DNA of 64,000 bases from Streptomyces sp. NBC_01446 (GCF_026340095.1 NZ_JAPEPO010000001.1:2882501-2946500), one strand, 5' to 3'; positions 9,398 to 18,471 are shown, counted from the first letter of the stretch. The notes: generated by a model not told the origin, from the letters alone. Numbers and translations are program-made.

Positions 9398-10861
9398 GTG
9401 AGTGACACCCCATTCGGATTCGGCCTTCCGCCGGAGGAGCCGGACGACGGCGACGAGGGCAAGAAGAAGGATCAGCAGGGCGGTGGCGGTCAGGGACCTG
9501 CCAACCCCTTCGGTTTCGGAGGACTGCCCGGCGTGGGCGGCGGGGACAACCCGTTCGCCGCGATGTTCGGTTCCCTGAACCCCAATGACCTGGGAGCCGC
9601 CTTCCAGCAGCTCGGCCAGATGCTCTCGTACGAGGGCGGCCCGGTGAACTGGGAGATGGCCAAGGACATCGCCCGTCAGACGGTCTCCCAGGGCACCGCC
9701 GACGGCACCAAGGACGCGAGTGTCGGCCCCGCCGAGCGCTCGCAGGTCGAGGAGGCCGTGCGCCTCGCCGACCTGTGGCTCGACGACGCGACGTCGCTGC
9801 CGTCGGGCGCCGGGTCCGCGGTGGCGTGGAGCCGCGCCGAGTGGGTCGAGGCGACCCTCCCGGTGTGGAAGGAACTCGTCGACCCGGTCGCCGAGCGTGT
9901 CGGCCTGGCCATGGGCGACGTCCTTCCCGAGGAGATGCAGGCCATGGCCGGCCCGCTCATCGGGATGATGCGCTCCATGGGCGGCGCCATGTTCGGCTCG
10001 CAGATCGGGCAGGCCGTGGGCGTCCTCGCGGGCGAGGTCGTCGGCTCGACCGACATCGGTCTGCCGCTCGGCCCGGCCGGCAAGGCGGCACTCCTGCCGG
10101 TGAACGTCGAGGCGTTCGGCAAGGACCTCGGCATCCCCAAGGAGGAGGTGCGGCTCTACCTGGCGCTGCGCGAGGCCGCCCACCAGCGGCTCTTCTCCCA
10201 CGTGCCGTGGCTGCGCTCGCACCTGTTCGGCGCGGTCGAGGGGTACGCGCGCGGCATCAAGGTCGACACGGCGAAGCTGGAGGACGCGGTCGGCCAGCTC
10301 GACCCGCAGAATCCGGAGCAGCTGCAGGAGGCCCTTCAGCAGGGCATGTTCCAGCCGGAGGACACTCCGGAGCAGAAGGCCGCCCTGGCCCGCCTGGAGA
10401 CCGCTCTCGCGCTCGTGGAGGGCTGGGTCGACGCCGTGGTCCACGCGGCCGCGAAGCCGCGCCTGTCGTCGGCCGACGCGCTCCGTGAGACGCTGCGCCG
10501 CCGCCGGGCGACCGGTGGCCCCGCGGAGCAGACGTTCGCCACGCTGATCGGGCTGGAGCTGCGTCCGCGCCGTCTGCGGGACGCCTCGCGGCTGTGGGCC
10601 TCGCTGACGGACGCGCGTGGCGTGGACGGGCGTGACGGCCTGTGGGCGCACCCGGACATGCTGCCGACGGCTTCGGACCTCGACGATCCGGACGGCTTCG
10701 TGCACCGCGAGCAGCTGGACTTCTCCGAGATCGACAAGATGCTCGGCGAGGCGGCGCGCGGCGGCCTGGACAAGCCGAACCTCTCCAAGGAGGACGACTC
10801 CAAGGGCGACGGTCCCGCGGACGGTCCCAAGGGCGACTCCGAGGACGACGAGGGCAAGTGA
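9398..10861 (+). CDS. Zinc-dependent metalloprotease (COG5282 / DUF2342 zincin type)
   Basis: The 487-aa protein has a Gly/Asp/Lys-rich N-terminal 40 residues and then the helical COG5282 domain. The family signature L-R-E-A-A-H-Q-R-L-F (about residue 258) supplies the zincin-like E and H, and L-V-E-G-W-V-D lies further on. The C-terminal tail is acidic and disordered. The GTG at 9398 has GAGGA 5 nt upstream. The stop overlaps the start of the NUDIX gene, indicating translational coupling. The probable M. tuberculosis counterpart is Rv3195, next to the same PDZ protease family. Substrates are not established to my knowledge. Confidence 0.88.
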   Translation: MSDTPFGFGLPPEEPDDGDEGKKKDQQGGGGQGPANPFGFGGLPGVGGGDNPFAAMFGSLNPNDLGAAFQQLGQMLSYEGGPVNWEMAKDIARQTVSQGTADGTKDASVGPAERSQVEEAVRLADLWLDDATSLPSGAGSAVAWSRAEWVEATLPVWKELVDPVAERVGLAMGDVLPEEMQAMAGPLIGMMRSMGGAMFGSQIGQAVGVLAGEVVGSTDIGLPLGPAGKAALLPVNVEAFGKDLGIPKEEVRLYLALREAAHQRLFSHVPWLRSHLFGAVEGYARGIKVDTAKLEDAVGQLDPQNPEQLQEALQQGMFQPEDTPEQKAALARLETALALVEGWVDAVVHAAAKPRLSSADALRETLRRRRATGGPAEQTFATLIGLELRPRRLRDASRLWASLTDARGVDGRDGLWAHPDMLPTASDLDDPDGFVHREQLDFSEIDKMLGEAARGGLDKPNLSKEDDSKGDGPADGPKGDSEDDEGK

Positions 10862-11382
10862 CGCTGCACGACGACGCCGTCCTCGTACTGAAGGCCTACG
10901 AGGGCCAGCCGGAGCTGCGCCAGGCGTACCTGGACCACCTCTCGGCCCATCCCGAGGACGGCATGTGGAAGGCCTGCACGGACGGGCATCTGACGGCGAG
11001 CGCGCTGGTCGTCGACCCGTCCCGCGGGCGGGTGCTGCTGACGCTGCACAAGAAGCTCCGGATGTGGCTGCAGATGGGCGGCCACTGCGAGCCGGGTGAC
11101 CTGACGCTCGCCGACGCCGCGCTGCGGGAGGCGACCGAGGAGTCCGGCATCCCTGGGCTCACGCTCCTGCCGGGCGGCCCCGTGCGGCTCGACCGGCATC
11201 CCATTCCGGGACCGTGCACGCGGCATCTCGACACGCAGTACGCGGCTCTCGCTCCCGCCGACGCGGTGGCCGCCATCAGTGACGAGTCGCTCGATCTGCG
11301 CTGGTTCCCGTACGACCAGGTCGCGGACGTGGCGGACGAGTCCGTCGTGCGCCTGGTGGAGGCGACGCGCGCCCGACTGTGA
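10858..11382 (+). CDS. NUDIX hydrolase
   Basis: The 174-aa protein has a Nudix box beginning G-G-H-C-E-P-G-D and continuing R-E-A-T-E-E-S-G (about residues 75-100); it carries one residue more than the canonical spacing, as in many GGHxE-type members. It should hydrolyse a nucleoside-diphosphate-linked substrate; which one is not readable. GTG at 10858 overlaps the metalloprotease stop (GTGA), so translation is coupled. A long perfect hairpin follows. Confidence 0.88.
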   Translation: MTLHDDAVLVLKAYEGQPELRQAYLDHLSAHPEDGMWKACTDGHLTASALVVDPSRGRVLLTLHKKLRMWLQMGGHCEPGDLTLADAALREATEESGIPGLTLLPGGPVRLDRHPIPGPCTRHLDTQYAALAPADAVAAISDESLDLRWFPYDQVADVADESVVRLVEATRARL

Positions 11383-11385
11383 GCG

Positions 11386-11433
11386 GGCATGTGTAAGGGG
11401 CGGCCACCGCGGTGGCCGCCCCTTACACATGCC
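11386..11433. terminator. Bidirectional terminator, perfect palindrome
   Basis: A 48-bp perfect palindrome (24-bp arms, centre near 11409/11410) lies between the convergent NUDIX and AIM24 genes. Confidence 0.9.
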
Positions 11434-11452
11434 TCATCGTCGTCCTTCGGGG

Positions 11453-12208
11453 TCAGCTCCAGACGTTGCCCTGGTTCTGGCCGCGGGCGCCCTGCTGGCC
11501 CATGCCGTACTGGGCGCCGAGGCCCTGGCCGATCACCGCGTTCTGCGGGGGCAGCAGCTCGCTGGGCTGCACGAGGGCGTAGCCCTGGCCCATGAAGCTG
11601 AGCTCCCAGCCCTCACCTGTGTTGCCGCGGCGTCGCCACACTCCGGAGGAGTGCGTCTGGGCCTGCATCTGCACGCGCAGGCCGTTGGACCAGGCCACGA
11701 TCGCGTCCGCGTCGGCGTTGACGTAACGGTCCGGGGTGACCTGGAGCATCAGCGGCTGCCCCGACGTCATCAGGGCGACCTTGCCGCGCCCGGTGATGTT
11801 GAGCTGGTACTTGCCGGAGCCGGAGATGCCGTACTGGCTGTCAACGGCGACGACCTGGTGGCTGAGCGAGGAGTCGAGCGCGAGGACGTAACTGCTGTCC
11901 ACGGTCAGACCGCCCTGCTCGACCTCCACCACGTGGATGTACTGGGCGAGATTGGCGAGGTAGACGGTGCCCTGCCCGTGGCAGCGCATCAGGTCGAGGC
12001 CCTCACCGGTGCTGGCGCGGGCGCGCCGCTGACCGGAGGTCTGGATCTCGCCGTCGAACTCGACAAGCCCCTGGTAGGCGACCATGGCGCCCTTGCGGGC
12101 GAGGATGTCGTCGTGGCCTTCCAGGGTGACCCGCAGCATCTGCGGGTTCTGAACGGCGTAGCGCTCCTGAGTCTGCTGCTCGGAGTGCGCGAAAAGCGGG
12201 CTCTGCAT
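11453..12208 (-). CDS. AIM24 family protein (third gene of the AIM24 operon)
   Basis: The 251-aa all-beta protein belongs to the AIM24/TRAP-like family: repeated G-x-G-x-V-x-L strands and an L-D-S-S-L segment in mid-domain. The Gly/Gln-rich C-terminus (last 25 residues) is disordered. In yeast AIM24 is a mitochondrial inner-membrane organiser; bacterial members have no settled function. The ATG at 12208 is preferred because a G-rich ribosome site precedes it. It lies 16 bp after the second AIM24 gene and is homologous to it and to the C-terminal half of the TerD fusion, so the operon arose by duplication. Confidence 0.88.
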   Translation of the reverse strand: MQSPLFAHSEQQTQERYAVQNPQMLRVTLEGHDDILARKGAMVAYQGLVEFDGEIQTSGQRRARASTGEGLDLMRCHGQGTVYLANLAQYIHVVEVEQGGLTVDSSYVLALDSSLSHQVVAVDSQYGISGSGKYQLNITGRGKVALMTSGQPLMLQVTPDRYVNADADAIVAWSNGLRVQMQAQTHSSGVWRRRGNTGEGWELSFMGQGYALVQPSELLPPQNAVIGQGLGAQYGMGQQGARGQNQGNVWS

Positions 12209-12224
12209 GGTGTTCCGTTCCCCC

Positions 12225-12905
12225 TCAGCCCCGGACTCGGAGGCGGTCGGTGCTGTCCTCACTGGGCTGTACGACGACGATGCCTTCCCCGGAGAAGCCC
12301 ATCTGGTAGGCCTCCCCGCTGCCGCGCCCGATGAGCGAGCCGGCCTTGAAGCTGCGCTTGCCCTTCACCTTGAGGTTCGGGGACCAGGCGATCAGCGCGT
12401 CCGGGTCGACGTACGTCTCGTCCTCTCCGCGGCCGCAGTCGACGACGATGGGGGTGCCCCGGGACGTGAGGGCGACATAGCCCTGCCCGGAGATCTTGAT
12501 GTTCCACAGGCCCTGGCCGGCGAACTTGGCGAGTCCCTTGACGCGCTCGACGCCCCACTGCAGGTGCGCGTCGAAGGCGAGCAGGTTCGTGCCGTTCACC
12601 GAGATCGATTCGCCGCCGAGGTTGATGACGACGATCTCGGCTCCGTAGTCGGCGAGGTAGAGGATGCCGTCTCCGGTGGCCTTCATCAGGGGCGCGCCCT
12701 CGCCGGTGATCCAGTCGCGAGCGATCTGGCGGACGGCGGGCGGGTTGGGCTCGTACTGGACGAACCCTTCGTAGGCGACCATCGAGCCCACGCGCGCGAG
12801 GAGGTCGTTGCCGGTCTGCATGGCGACCTTGAGCATGTTGGCGCCGTGGTTCTCCATGCGGGCGGCTACCGGGGTCGGGGCGTAGCCCGCGAGCGGCTGG
12901 TTCAT
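12225..12905 (-). CDS. AIM24 family protein (second gene of the AIM24 operon)
   Basis: The 226-aa single AIM24 domain has the same beta-rich fold as its neighbours, with motifs such as G-E-G-A-P-L-M-K-A-T-G and G-S-G-E-A-Y-Q-M-G-F. No signal peptide or membrane segment. GAGGGAG upstream of the ATG overlaps the end of the preceding gene; the stop-to-start gap is only 11 bp, so translation is likely coupled. Function unknown; presumably works with the other two AIM24 proteins. Confidence 0.88.
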   Translation of the reverse strand: MNQPLAGYAPTPVAARMENHGANMLKVAMQTGNDLLARVGSMVAYEGFVQYEPNPPAVRQIARDWITGEGAPLMKATGDGILYLADYGAEIVVINLGGESISVNGTNLLAFDAHLQWGVERVKGLAKFAGQGLWNIKISGQGYVALTSRGTPIVVDCGRGEDETYVDPDALIAWSPNLKVKGKRSFKAGSLIGRGSGEAYQMGFSGEGIVVVQPSEDSTDRLRVRG

Positions 12906-12916
12906 GACGGGCTCCC

Positions 12917-14596
12917 TCAGACCTCGAACGGCTGGACGACGATGAAGTTCCCTGGCGCACCCCGGAACTGGAGGTTCACGCTCTCCCCGCTGTGTCCCGG
13001 GTAGGCGTTGTAGCGCATGCGCACCTGGCTGGACACGATCGCCTGCGCGGCGGCCGACCAGGCGACGACCGCGTTGCAGTCGGCGAACGTCGTCGGCGTC
13101 ACGGGCAGCACGACGGGCGTGCCGTGCGTCTTGACGACGACCGTGCCCGTGCCCTGGAACTGCATGACGAACAGGGCGCCGCCGGGAATGCCGTGCCCCT
13201 CGATCCGGCGCACCTCGTGCTGGAGGCTCTCGTCGAACGCCAGCACGTTCTCCGCGGATACGCAGATCGCGTCGCCCTGGAGCTCGATGGGGTGCAGATG
13301 CGTGGCCTCTTCCGCGAGGAAGACCTGGCCACGGCCGGTGCAGCGCATCAGCTGCATCTCCTGGCCGGTCGCGTTGCCCACGATCCGGCCGGCGAAGCCC
13401 GCGCCCTTGTAGCTGAACTCGACCTTGCCCTGGTAGAGCACCATGCTGCCCTGACGGGCGAGCACCGGCTGGTCGCTGGCGCCGAGGTCGACGCGGATCA
13501 GCTTCTTGTTCTGCAGGGTCCACCGCTGGCCGGTGGGCGCCTCGCGGAACGCCGACAGCGCGGCGGCAACACCGGGGGCACCTCCGCCCTGCGGCACACC
13601 CTGAGGTGCCCCGTACGGCGACGGAGCGCCCTGCTGGCCGGGGAACTGGCCGGGCGGCTGCTGTCCGTAGCCGGCAGGCGGGGTCGGCTGACCGTAGCCC
13701 GGGGGCGGGGTCGGTGCCTGGGGATGCTGCCCGTAGCCGGGAGGCGCGGTCGGCTGCCCGTAGCCGGGGGGCGGGGGCGCGGTCTGACCGGGCACCTGTC
13801 CGATGGGCGGCGCGTGCGGGCTGGGCGCGGCCGGCGGCTGCATGGTGCCGGGCGGTGTGGCCAGCGGCGCGATGATCGTCGGCGCGGCGTGCACCGACGG
13901 CGGGGCGGGGGCGGGCGGCGGCGTGGCTCCCTGCGGCGGCGCGTATCCCTGCTGGGCGGGCTCCGGCGTCGCGGGCGCGCCGAACGCGGGTGGCGCCGTG
14001 GCCTGCCCGGGCGGCGCGAACGACGGCGCACCGGACTGCTGCTGCGGCGGCGCGGCGGCGGGCTCCTCCTCGGCGACCTCACCGCCGAAGTTCTTCAGCA
14101 GCGCGTCGAGTCCCCCGTCGAACCCCTGCCCCACGGCGGCGAACCGCCAGACGTCCTTCAGGTAGAAGTCGCCCAGCATGACAGCACGTTCGGTCGAGAA
14201 CTCGGTGCCGTTGAACGAATAGCGGGCGACCTCTTCGCCGCCCGCGACGATCCGTACGTATCCGGGGGCGATCTGCGACATCTGCCCCGCACCGTCGATG
14301 GTCGCGGTGAACGAGAGCTTCTGGATGTTCGCCGGGATCCGGTCGAGGGTGACGCGGAAGGACTCGCTGTCGCCGGCCTGCGCACCGAGAAGCTGAATCG
14401 ACTCCTCGGGCGATTTCGGCTGGTTGAAGAAGACGAAATACCGGTCGTCCGAGAGCCGTTCGTCGGCGTCAAGACCGAAGCAGCTGATGTCGAAGGTCAG
14501 CCCGGGCCCCGTGATCTGCACGCCTACGTACAGATCCGTGCCCGCGGTGAGGTCACTGATCCTGGCCTTGTGGCCGCGTTGGAATTCCCTGGCCAT
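12917..14596 (-). CDS. TerD-AIM24 fusion protein
   Basis: The 559-aa protein has three parts. Residues 1-165 are a TerD (tellurite/stress) domain, including F-D-I-S-C-F-G-L-D-A-D-E and an acidic calcium-binding loop D-x-D. Residues about 175-345 are a Pro/Gly/Gln/Ala linker with repeated P-P-G-Y-G-Q units. Residues about 355-559 are an AIM24 domain. TerD proteins bind calcium and belong to chemical-stress systems. The linker suggests a tethered, possibly condensate-forming scaffold (inference). It is the first gene of a three-gene AIM24 operon. No other ter genes are in the window. Confidence 0.92.
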   Translation of the reverse strand: MAREFQRGHKARISDLTAGTDLYVGVQITGPGLTFDISCFGLDADERLSDDRYFVFFNQPKSPEESIQLLGAQAGDSESFRVTLDRIPANIQKLSFTATIDGAGQMSQIAPGYVRIVAGGEEVARYSFNGTEFSTERAVMLGDFYLKDVWRFAAVGQGFDGGLDALLKNFGGEVAEEEPAAAPPQQQSGAPSFAPPGQATAPPAFGAPATPEPAQQGYAPPQGATPPPAPAPPSVHAAPTIIAPLATPPGTMQPPAAPSPHAPPIGQVPGQTAPPPPGYGQPTAPPGYGQHPQAPTPPPGYGQPTPPAGYGQQPPGQFPGQQGAPSPYGAPQGVPQGGGAPGVAAALSAFREAPTGQRWTLQNKKLIRVDLGASDQPVLARQGSMVLYQGKVEFSYKGAGFAGRIVGNATGQEMQLMRCTGRGQVFLAEEATHLHPIELQGDAICVSAENVLAFDESLQHEVRRIEGHGIPGGALFVMQFQGTGTVVVKTHGTPVVLPVTPTTFADCNAVVAWSAAAQAIVSSQVRMRYNAYPGHSGESVNLQFRGAPGNFIVVQPFEV

Positions 14597-14749
14597 ACGT
14601 AACGACCGTCCCCCATCCCGAAGGTGAATACGTCGCGTCAGGCTAACCGCTAACGCTGACAGCGGCGGCAGCCGGTACAGCCCTGGTACACAACGGGCAC
14701 GTGTCGGGCGGAATCAGCGAGGGGTGATGGTCGGTCAGGCCTGGACGTT

Positions 14750-14795
14750 CACTCCTGTGCGGTCATTCCTCTGCCGTCATTCCTCTGCGGTCACT
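14750..14795. repeat. 14-bp tandem repeats over the end of the metallohydrolase gene
   Basis: Three to four copies of a 14-bp unit (GTCATTCCTCTGCS) run into the stop codon of the YgjP-like gene at 14791. Read on the minus strand each copy carries GAGGAATGA. Because 14 is not a multiple of 3, successive TGA stops fall in different frames. Confidence 0.75.
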
Positions 14796-15387
14796 CTTCG
14801 CGAGCGGCCGGCAGGTGCGGCAGACGGTCGGCCGCGACGACACCCTCGAGATAGCCCCGCGCCCGCTCCGTGCGCGGATACGCCTCAAGGAGACGCCAGA
14901 ACCGCGGCCCGTGCCCCGGCACCAGCAGATGCGCCAACTCGTGTACGAGTACGTAGTCGACGACGTACTCCGGCATGCCCTGCAGCCGGTGTGACAGCCG
15001 GATGCTGCCCTCGGACGGCGTGCACGACCCCCAACGCGTGTTCTGATTCGTCACCCAGCGCACGGACGTGGGACGGGCCCGGCCTTCGAAACACTGCTCG
15101 GACAGCCGCTCCGCCCGCTCGGCGAGCTCCGCGTCCCCCAGGACCCGCTTGCTCTCCTGCGCGGCCAGCTTGTCGAGCATGACGTTGACCCAGCGCTTCT
15201 CCTCGGCCTCCGACATGCGGGCCGGAATGAGGACGACGGTCCGGTCACCCTCGCGATACGCGGAGACCGTCCGGCGCCGCCGGGCGCTTCTGCGGACCTC
15301 CACCGCGCTCGCCCTCGGGCCGCTCGGCGGCGGGCTGGTCGTGCTGCGCTGCGTGTTCGTGGCACGGTGCAGTGGGTCGGCGGGCAC
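14791..15387 (-). CDS. YgjP-like (DUF45) metal-dependent hydrolase
   Basis: The 198-aa protein has the zinc-binding motif HELAHLLVPGHGPRFW (about residues 148-163), giving HExxH plus a downstream His, as in YgjP/SprT-like peptidases. R-W-G-S-C just before it is the usual family motif. The first 35 residues are Ser/Pro/Arg-rich and probably disordered. No signal peptide, so cytosolic. Divergent from the E1-like gene. The intergenic region 15388-15655 holds a DnaA-box-like TGTGGATAA at 15492-15500 and no gene. Confidence 0.85.
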   Translation of the reverse strand: MPADPLHRATNTQRSTTSPPPSGPRASAVEVRRSARRRRTVSAYREGDRTVVLIPARMSEAEEKRWVNVMLDKLAAQESKRVLGDAELAERAERLSEQCFEGRARPTSVRWVTNQNTRWGSCTPSEGSIRLSHRLQGMPEYVVDYVLVHELAHLLVPGHGPRFWRLLEAYPRTERARGYLEGVVAADRLPHLPAAREE

Positions 15388-15655
15388 GCCCCGACGTTAC
15401 CCGCTGCACATAGCGGAAGTCCCGCCTCCGGGAGTCTTCGGTGCGGCCCCGCGCTCCTCCCGCGCGATTTATACGACTAACACCCGCCCCCTGTGGATAA
15501 CTTTTCACACGGATTCCCCCAGCCATGCATCCTGGCAATCGACCGAGATGCCACCCGAATTCCGGACCACGGTCACGTCACCAACTTCACCCGGCACACC
15601 AACCTCATCAACTTGACCACCAGAGCGAGAACACAGGCACATCACGGGGGAACAG

Positions 15656-16879
15656 ATGGGCACTTCACCGCCGACAGCCATGCATCCGATCCTGAAACCG
15701 GCGCTGCGACGCGGCTGGCGCGACCTCAATACCGTCCAGTTCGGAGTGGCACCCGCTCACGCCGTCGTACTCGGCCCGGTCGACACCGCGACCGGCACCT
15801 TCCTCACCCTCCTCGACGGAACCCGCGGCGTGGCCCTTCTGCGCGACGAAGGCCGCCGGATGGGACTGCCCGACGGTCATGTCGACGCCCTGCTCCATCG
15901 GCTGACCAGGGCCGGACTGCTCGACGACGCCACCGGCGGCGGCCCGGCCTTCGACTTGCTCCGCAAGCGTCAAGGAGTCCTCGACCGACTCCGCCCCGAC
16001 CTCGCGGCCCTCACCGTCCTGTCCCCAGAACCAGCTGCGGGGGCAAGGAAGTTGGCGGCCCGCCGCAGCATGCGGATCCAGGTCCGGGGAACCGGCCGCG
16101 TCGGGACCGTCATCGCGTCCGTCCTGTCCGCCGCCGGAGTCGGCCACGTCGACGTGCGCGACGGAGGCTGCGTCGAACCGTGGGACGTCGCCCCGGGCGG
16201 ACTCCCCGTCGAATCCGTCGGAGAACGCCGTGACACAGCCGCGTACCGAGCCGTACGCAAGGCCGCACCCGACCGCCCACCCCGACCCGACCGCCGCTCC
16301 GGCCCACTCCCATCCCAAGCCCAACCCCAGCCCCAATCCCCCTCAGAGAGCCAAGCCCCGCCCCCGGCCGAGGAACCGGCCCTCTCCCTCGTGATCGTCG
16401 CCCCGCGCGACGGTCTGTCCGCCCACACTCCCGACCCTCTGGCCGCCGAAGAACTCATCACCTCGGGCACGCCCCACCTCTACGCCGGAGTGGTCGAGGC
16501 CACCGGAGTCGTGGGCCCCTTGGTACTGCCCGGCGGCACCGCCTGTGCCGGATGCCTCTCGCTGGACCGCACGGACCGCGACCCGACCTGGCCCCGGCTG
16601 CTCGCCCAATGGCGTTCCGGACGTCAACTCCAGGTACCCGCGTGCGACCTGGCGCTCGCCACGGCCGTCGCCGGACTCACGGCAGCACACGCACTGGCCT
16701 TCCTCGACGGCGAACTGCCGTCCAGCACCGGCGCGCGCTGGGAGGCGTCGGCTCCCGGGCTCGACTGGCATGCCCGCCCGGTATGGGCGCATCCGGACTG
16801 CTCATGCGGAGCAGGTGGGAGAAGTAAGGGGGAGCAGACCTCCGACGGTGGAGAGCAGCACGACACAATGGCCGGGTAA
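15656..16879 (+). CDS. E1-like (ocin-ThiF / TOMM leader-binding type) protein
   Basis: The 407-aa protein resembles the ThiF/E1-like proteins of azole/azoline RiPP pathways (TIGR03882-like). After a winged-helix-like N-terminal region comes a Rossmann segment (V-R-G-T-G-R-V-G, about 143-150) with a degenerate acidic stretch. A zinc-type CAGC in V-L-P-G-G-T-A-C-A-G-C-L-S-L-D is followed by R-D-P-T-W-P, and a closing C-S-C lies near the C-terminus. A Pro/Gln/Ser-rich insertion lies around 205-235. GGGGGA precedes the ATG. No YcaO partner or precursor peptide is visible nearby; the next gene, 41 bp on, is an ABC1 kinase. Confidence 0.8.
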   Translation: MGTSPPTAMHPILKPALRRGWRDLNTVQFGVAPAHAVVLGPVDTATGTFLTLLDGTRGVALLRDEGRRMGLPDGHVDALLHRLTRAGLLDDATGGGPAFDLLRKRQGVLDRLRPDLAALTVLSPEPAAGARKLAARRSMRIQVRGTGRVGTVIASVLSAAGVGHVDVRDGGCVEPWDVAPGGLPVESVGERRDTAAYRAVRKAAPDRPPRPDRRSGPLPSQAQPQPQSPSESQAPPPAEEPALSLVIVAPRDGLSAHTPDPLAAEELITSGTPHLYAGVVEATGVVGPLVLPGGTACAGCLSLDRTDRDPTWPRLLAQWRSGRQLQVPACDLALATAVAGLTAAHALAFLDGELPSSTGARWEASAPGLDWHARPVWAHPDCSCGAGGRSKGEQTSDGGEQHDTMAG

Positions 16880-16920
16880 CCGCCACGGGCGGCACGGCAG
16901 GCTGGGACTTGGAGGGGCGC

Positions 16921-18423
16921 ATGTCTGATCTTCCCCGGAAGGCGGTAACCCGTACCGCCAAACTGGCCGCGCTGCCACTCGGCTTCGCCGGGCGCGCGAC
17001 CTGGGGCCTCGGCAAACGCATCGGCGGGAAGTCGGCCGAGATCGTCGGGCGGGAACTGCAACAACGCACGGCGGACCAGCTCTTCAAGGTTCTCGGTGAG
17101 CTCAAGGGCGGAGCCATGAAGTTCGGGCAGGCCATGTCCGTCTTCGAATCCGCCCTCCCCGAGGAGGTCGCGGGCCCGTACCGCGCAGCCCTGACCAAAC
17201 TCCAGGAAGCCGCTCCCCCGATGCCCACCAGGACGGTCCACGCCGTCCTCGCGGAACGGCTCGGCGACGACTGGCTGGAGAACTTCCTGGAGTTCGAGGA
17301 CAAGCCCGCGGCAGCCGCATCGATAGGTCAGGTCCACCGCGCCATCTGGCACGACGGCCGCGAGGTCGCCGTCAAGGTGCAGTACCCGGGAGCCGGCGAG
17401 GCCCTGCTCTCCGACCTGAACCAACTCGGCCGCTTCGCCCGCCTCCTCGGCCCCCTGATCCCCGGCATGGACATCAAGCCGCTGATCACGGAACTACGCG
17501 ACCGGGTGTCCGAGGAACTCGACTACGGGCTGGAGGCACAGGCCCAGCGGGCCTGCGCGGAAGAGTTCGCCGACGATCCCGATGTGCACGTACCCGACGT
17601 GGTGCACCAGTGCGACCAGGTCCTCATCACCGAATGGATAGACGGAACACCACTCTCCGAGGTGATCATCGACGGCACCGACGAGCAGCGGGACCGGGCA
17701 GGACAGCTCCTCGCCCGCTTCCTGTTCTCGGGCCCGGCCCGCACCAGCCTGCTCCACGCCGATCCGCACCCGGGGAACTTCCGGCTGCTGTCCGACGAGA
17801 AGAACGGCTGGCGACTGGGAGTCCTCGACTTCGGCACCGTGGACCGGCTCCCCGGCGGCCTCCCCGAAACCATAGGCACCTCACTGCGTATGACCCTGGC
17901 GGGCAACGCGGAAGCGGTCTACGAACTGCTGCGCACAGAGGGATTCGTCAAGGAGACGATCGACCTCGAACCCGACGCGGTGCTCGAGTACCTGCTGCCG
18001 ATCATCGAGCCGGCCCTGGTCGACGAGTTCACCTTCACCCGCGGCTGGATGCGCAGCCAGGCCGCACGCATAGCCGACCTCCGCTCCCCCGCCCACCAGC
18101 TCGGCAAGCAGCTGAACCTGCCGCCCTCCTACCTCCTGATACACCGCGTGACCCTCAGCACCATCGGAGTCCTGTGCCAACTCGGCGCGACGGTACGGCT
18201 ACGGGACGAACTGGAGATGTGGCTACCGGGTTTCCTGGCGGCGGACGAGGAGCCGGTTGACGAGACGACAGGCGCCACGGCTCACGGCACGATCGAGGGC
18301 GCGGCCGGCAGCACAACCGACGACGCGGTCGAGGGCATGGCCGTCGGCACGGTCGAAGACATAACCGCGCAAGCAGCCGCAAGCGCGGGAACAACCGAGG
18401 GTGCCTCGGCTGCTGAGGCGTGA
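16921..18423 (+). CDS. ABC1/UbiB family atypical kinase
   Basis: The 500-aa protein has the ABC1 landmarks: K-F-G-Q (KxGQ motif, about residue 65), the Ala-rich A-A-A-A-S-I-G-Q-V-H loop replacing a Gly-rich loop (about 130), A-V-K-V-Q-Y-P, H-A-D-P-H-P-G-N (about 280) and L-D-F-G-T-V-D. UbiB-family proteins are ATPases linked to isoprenoid-quinone or lipid metabolism. The final 65 residues are a Thr/Gly/Ala/Glu-rich low-complexity tail. GGAGGGG lies 4 nt before the ATG. It probably forms an operon with the E1-like gene. The likely counterpart is M. tuberculosis Rv3197, also beside whiB7. Confidence 0.92.
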   Translation: MSDLPRKAVTRTAKLAALPLGFAGRATWGLGKRIGGKSAEIVGRELQQRTADQLFKVLGELKGGAMKFGQAMSVFESALPEEVAGPYRAALTKLQEAAPPMPTRTVHAVLAERLGDDWLENFLEFEDKPAAAASIGQVHRAIWHDGREVAVKVQYPGAGEALLSDLNQLGRFARLLGPLIPGMDIKPLITELRDRVSEELDYGLEAQAQRACAEEFADDPDVHVPDVVHQCDQVLITEWIDGTPLSEVIIDGTDEQRDRAGQLLARFLFSGPARTSLLHADPHPGNFRLLSDEKNGWRLGVLDFGTVDRLPGGLPETIGTSLRMTLAGNAEAVYELLRTEGFVKETIDLEPDAVLEYLLPIIEPALVDEFTFTRGWMRSQAARIADLRSPAHQLGKQLNLPPSYLLIHRVTLSTIGVLCQLGATVRLRDELEMWLPGFLAADEEPVDETTGATAHGTIEGAAGSTTDDAVEGMAVGTVEDITAQAAASAGTTEGASAAEA

Positions 18424-18432
18424 TCAAGAATT

Positions 18433-18471
18433 GGGGGGCGGGTGGGGTGGGGAGGGGACGGGGGGGGAGGG
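18433..18471 (+). other. G-run tract, potential quadruplex
   Basis: Seven or more runs of 3-8 G separated by one or two bases lie 10 bp past the ABC1-kinase stop, followed by CCCCCC at 18475-18480. It may act as a terminator or a quadruplex. Confidence 0.55.

Noticed and set aside
15492..15500. DnaA-box-like TGTGGATAA before the E1-like gene
   Set aside because: Isolated match; expected occasionally by chance.
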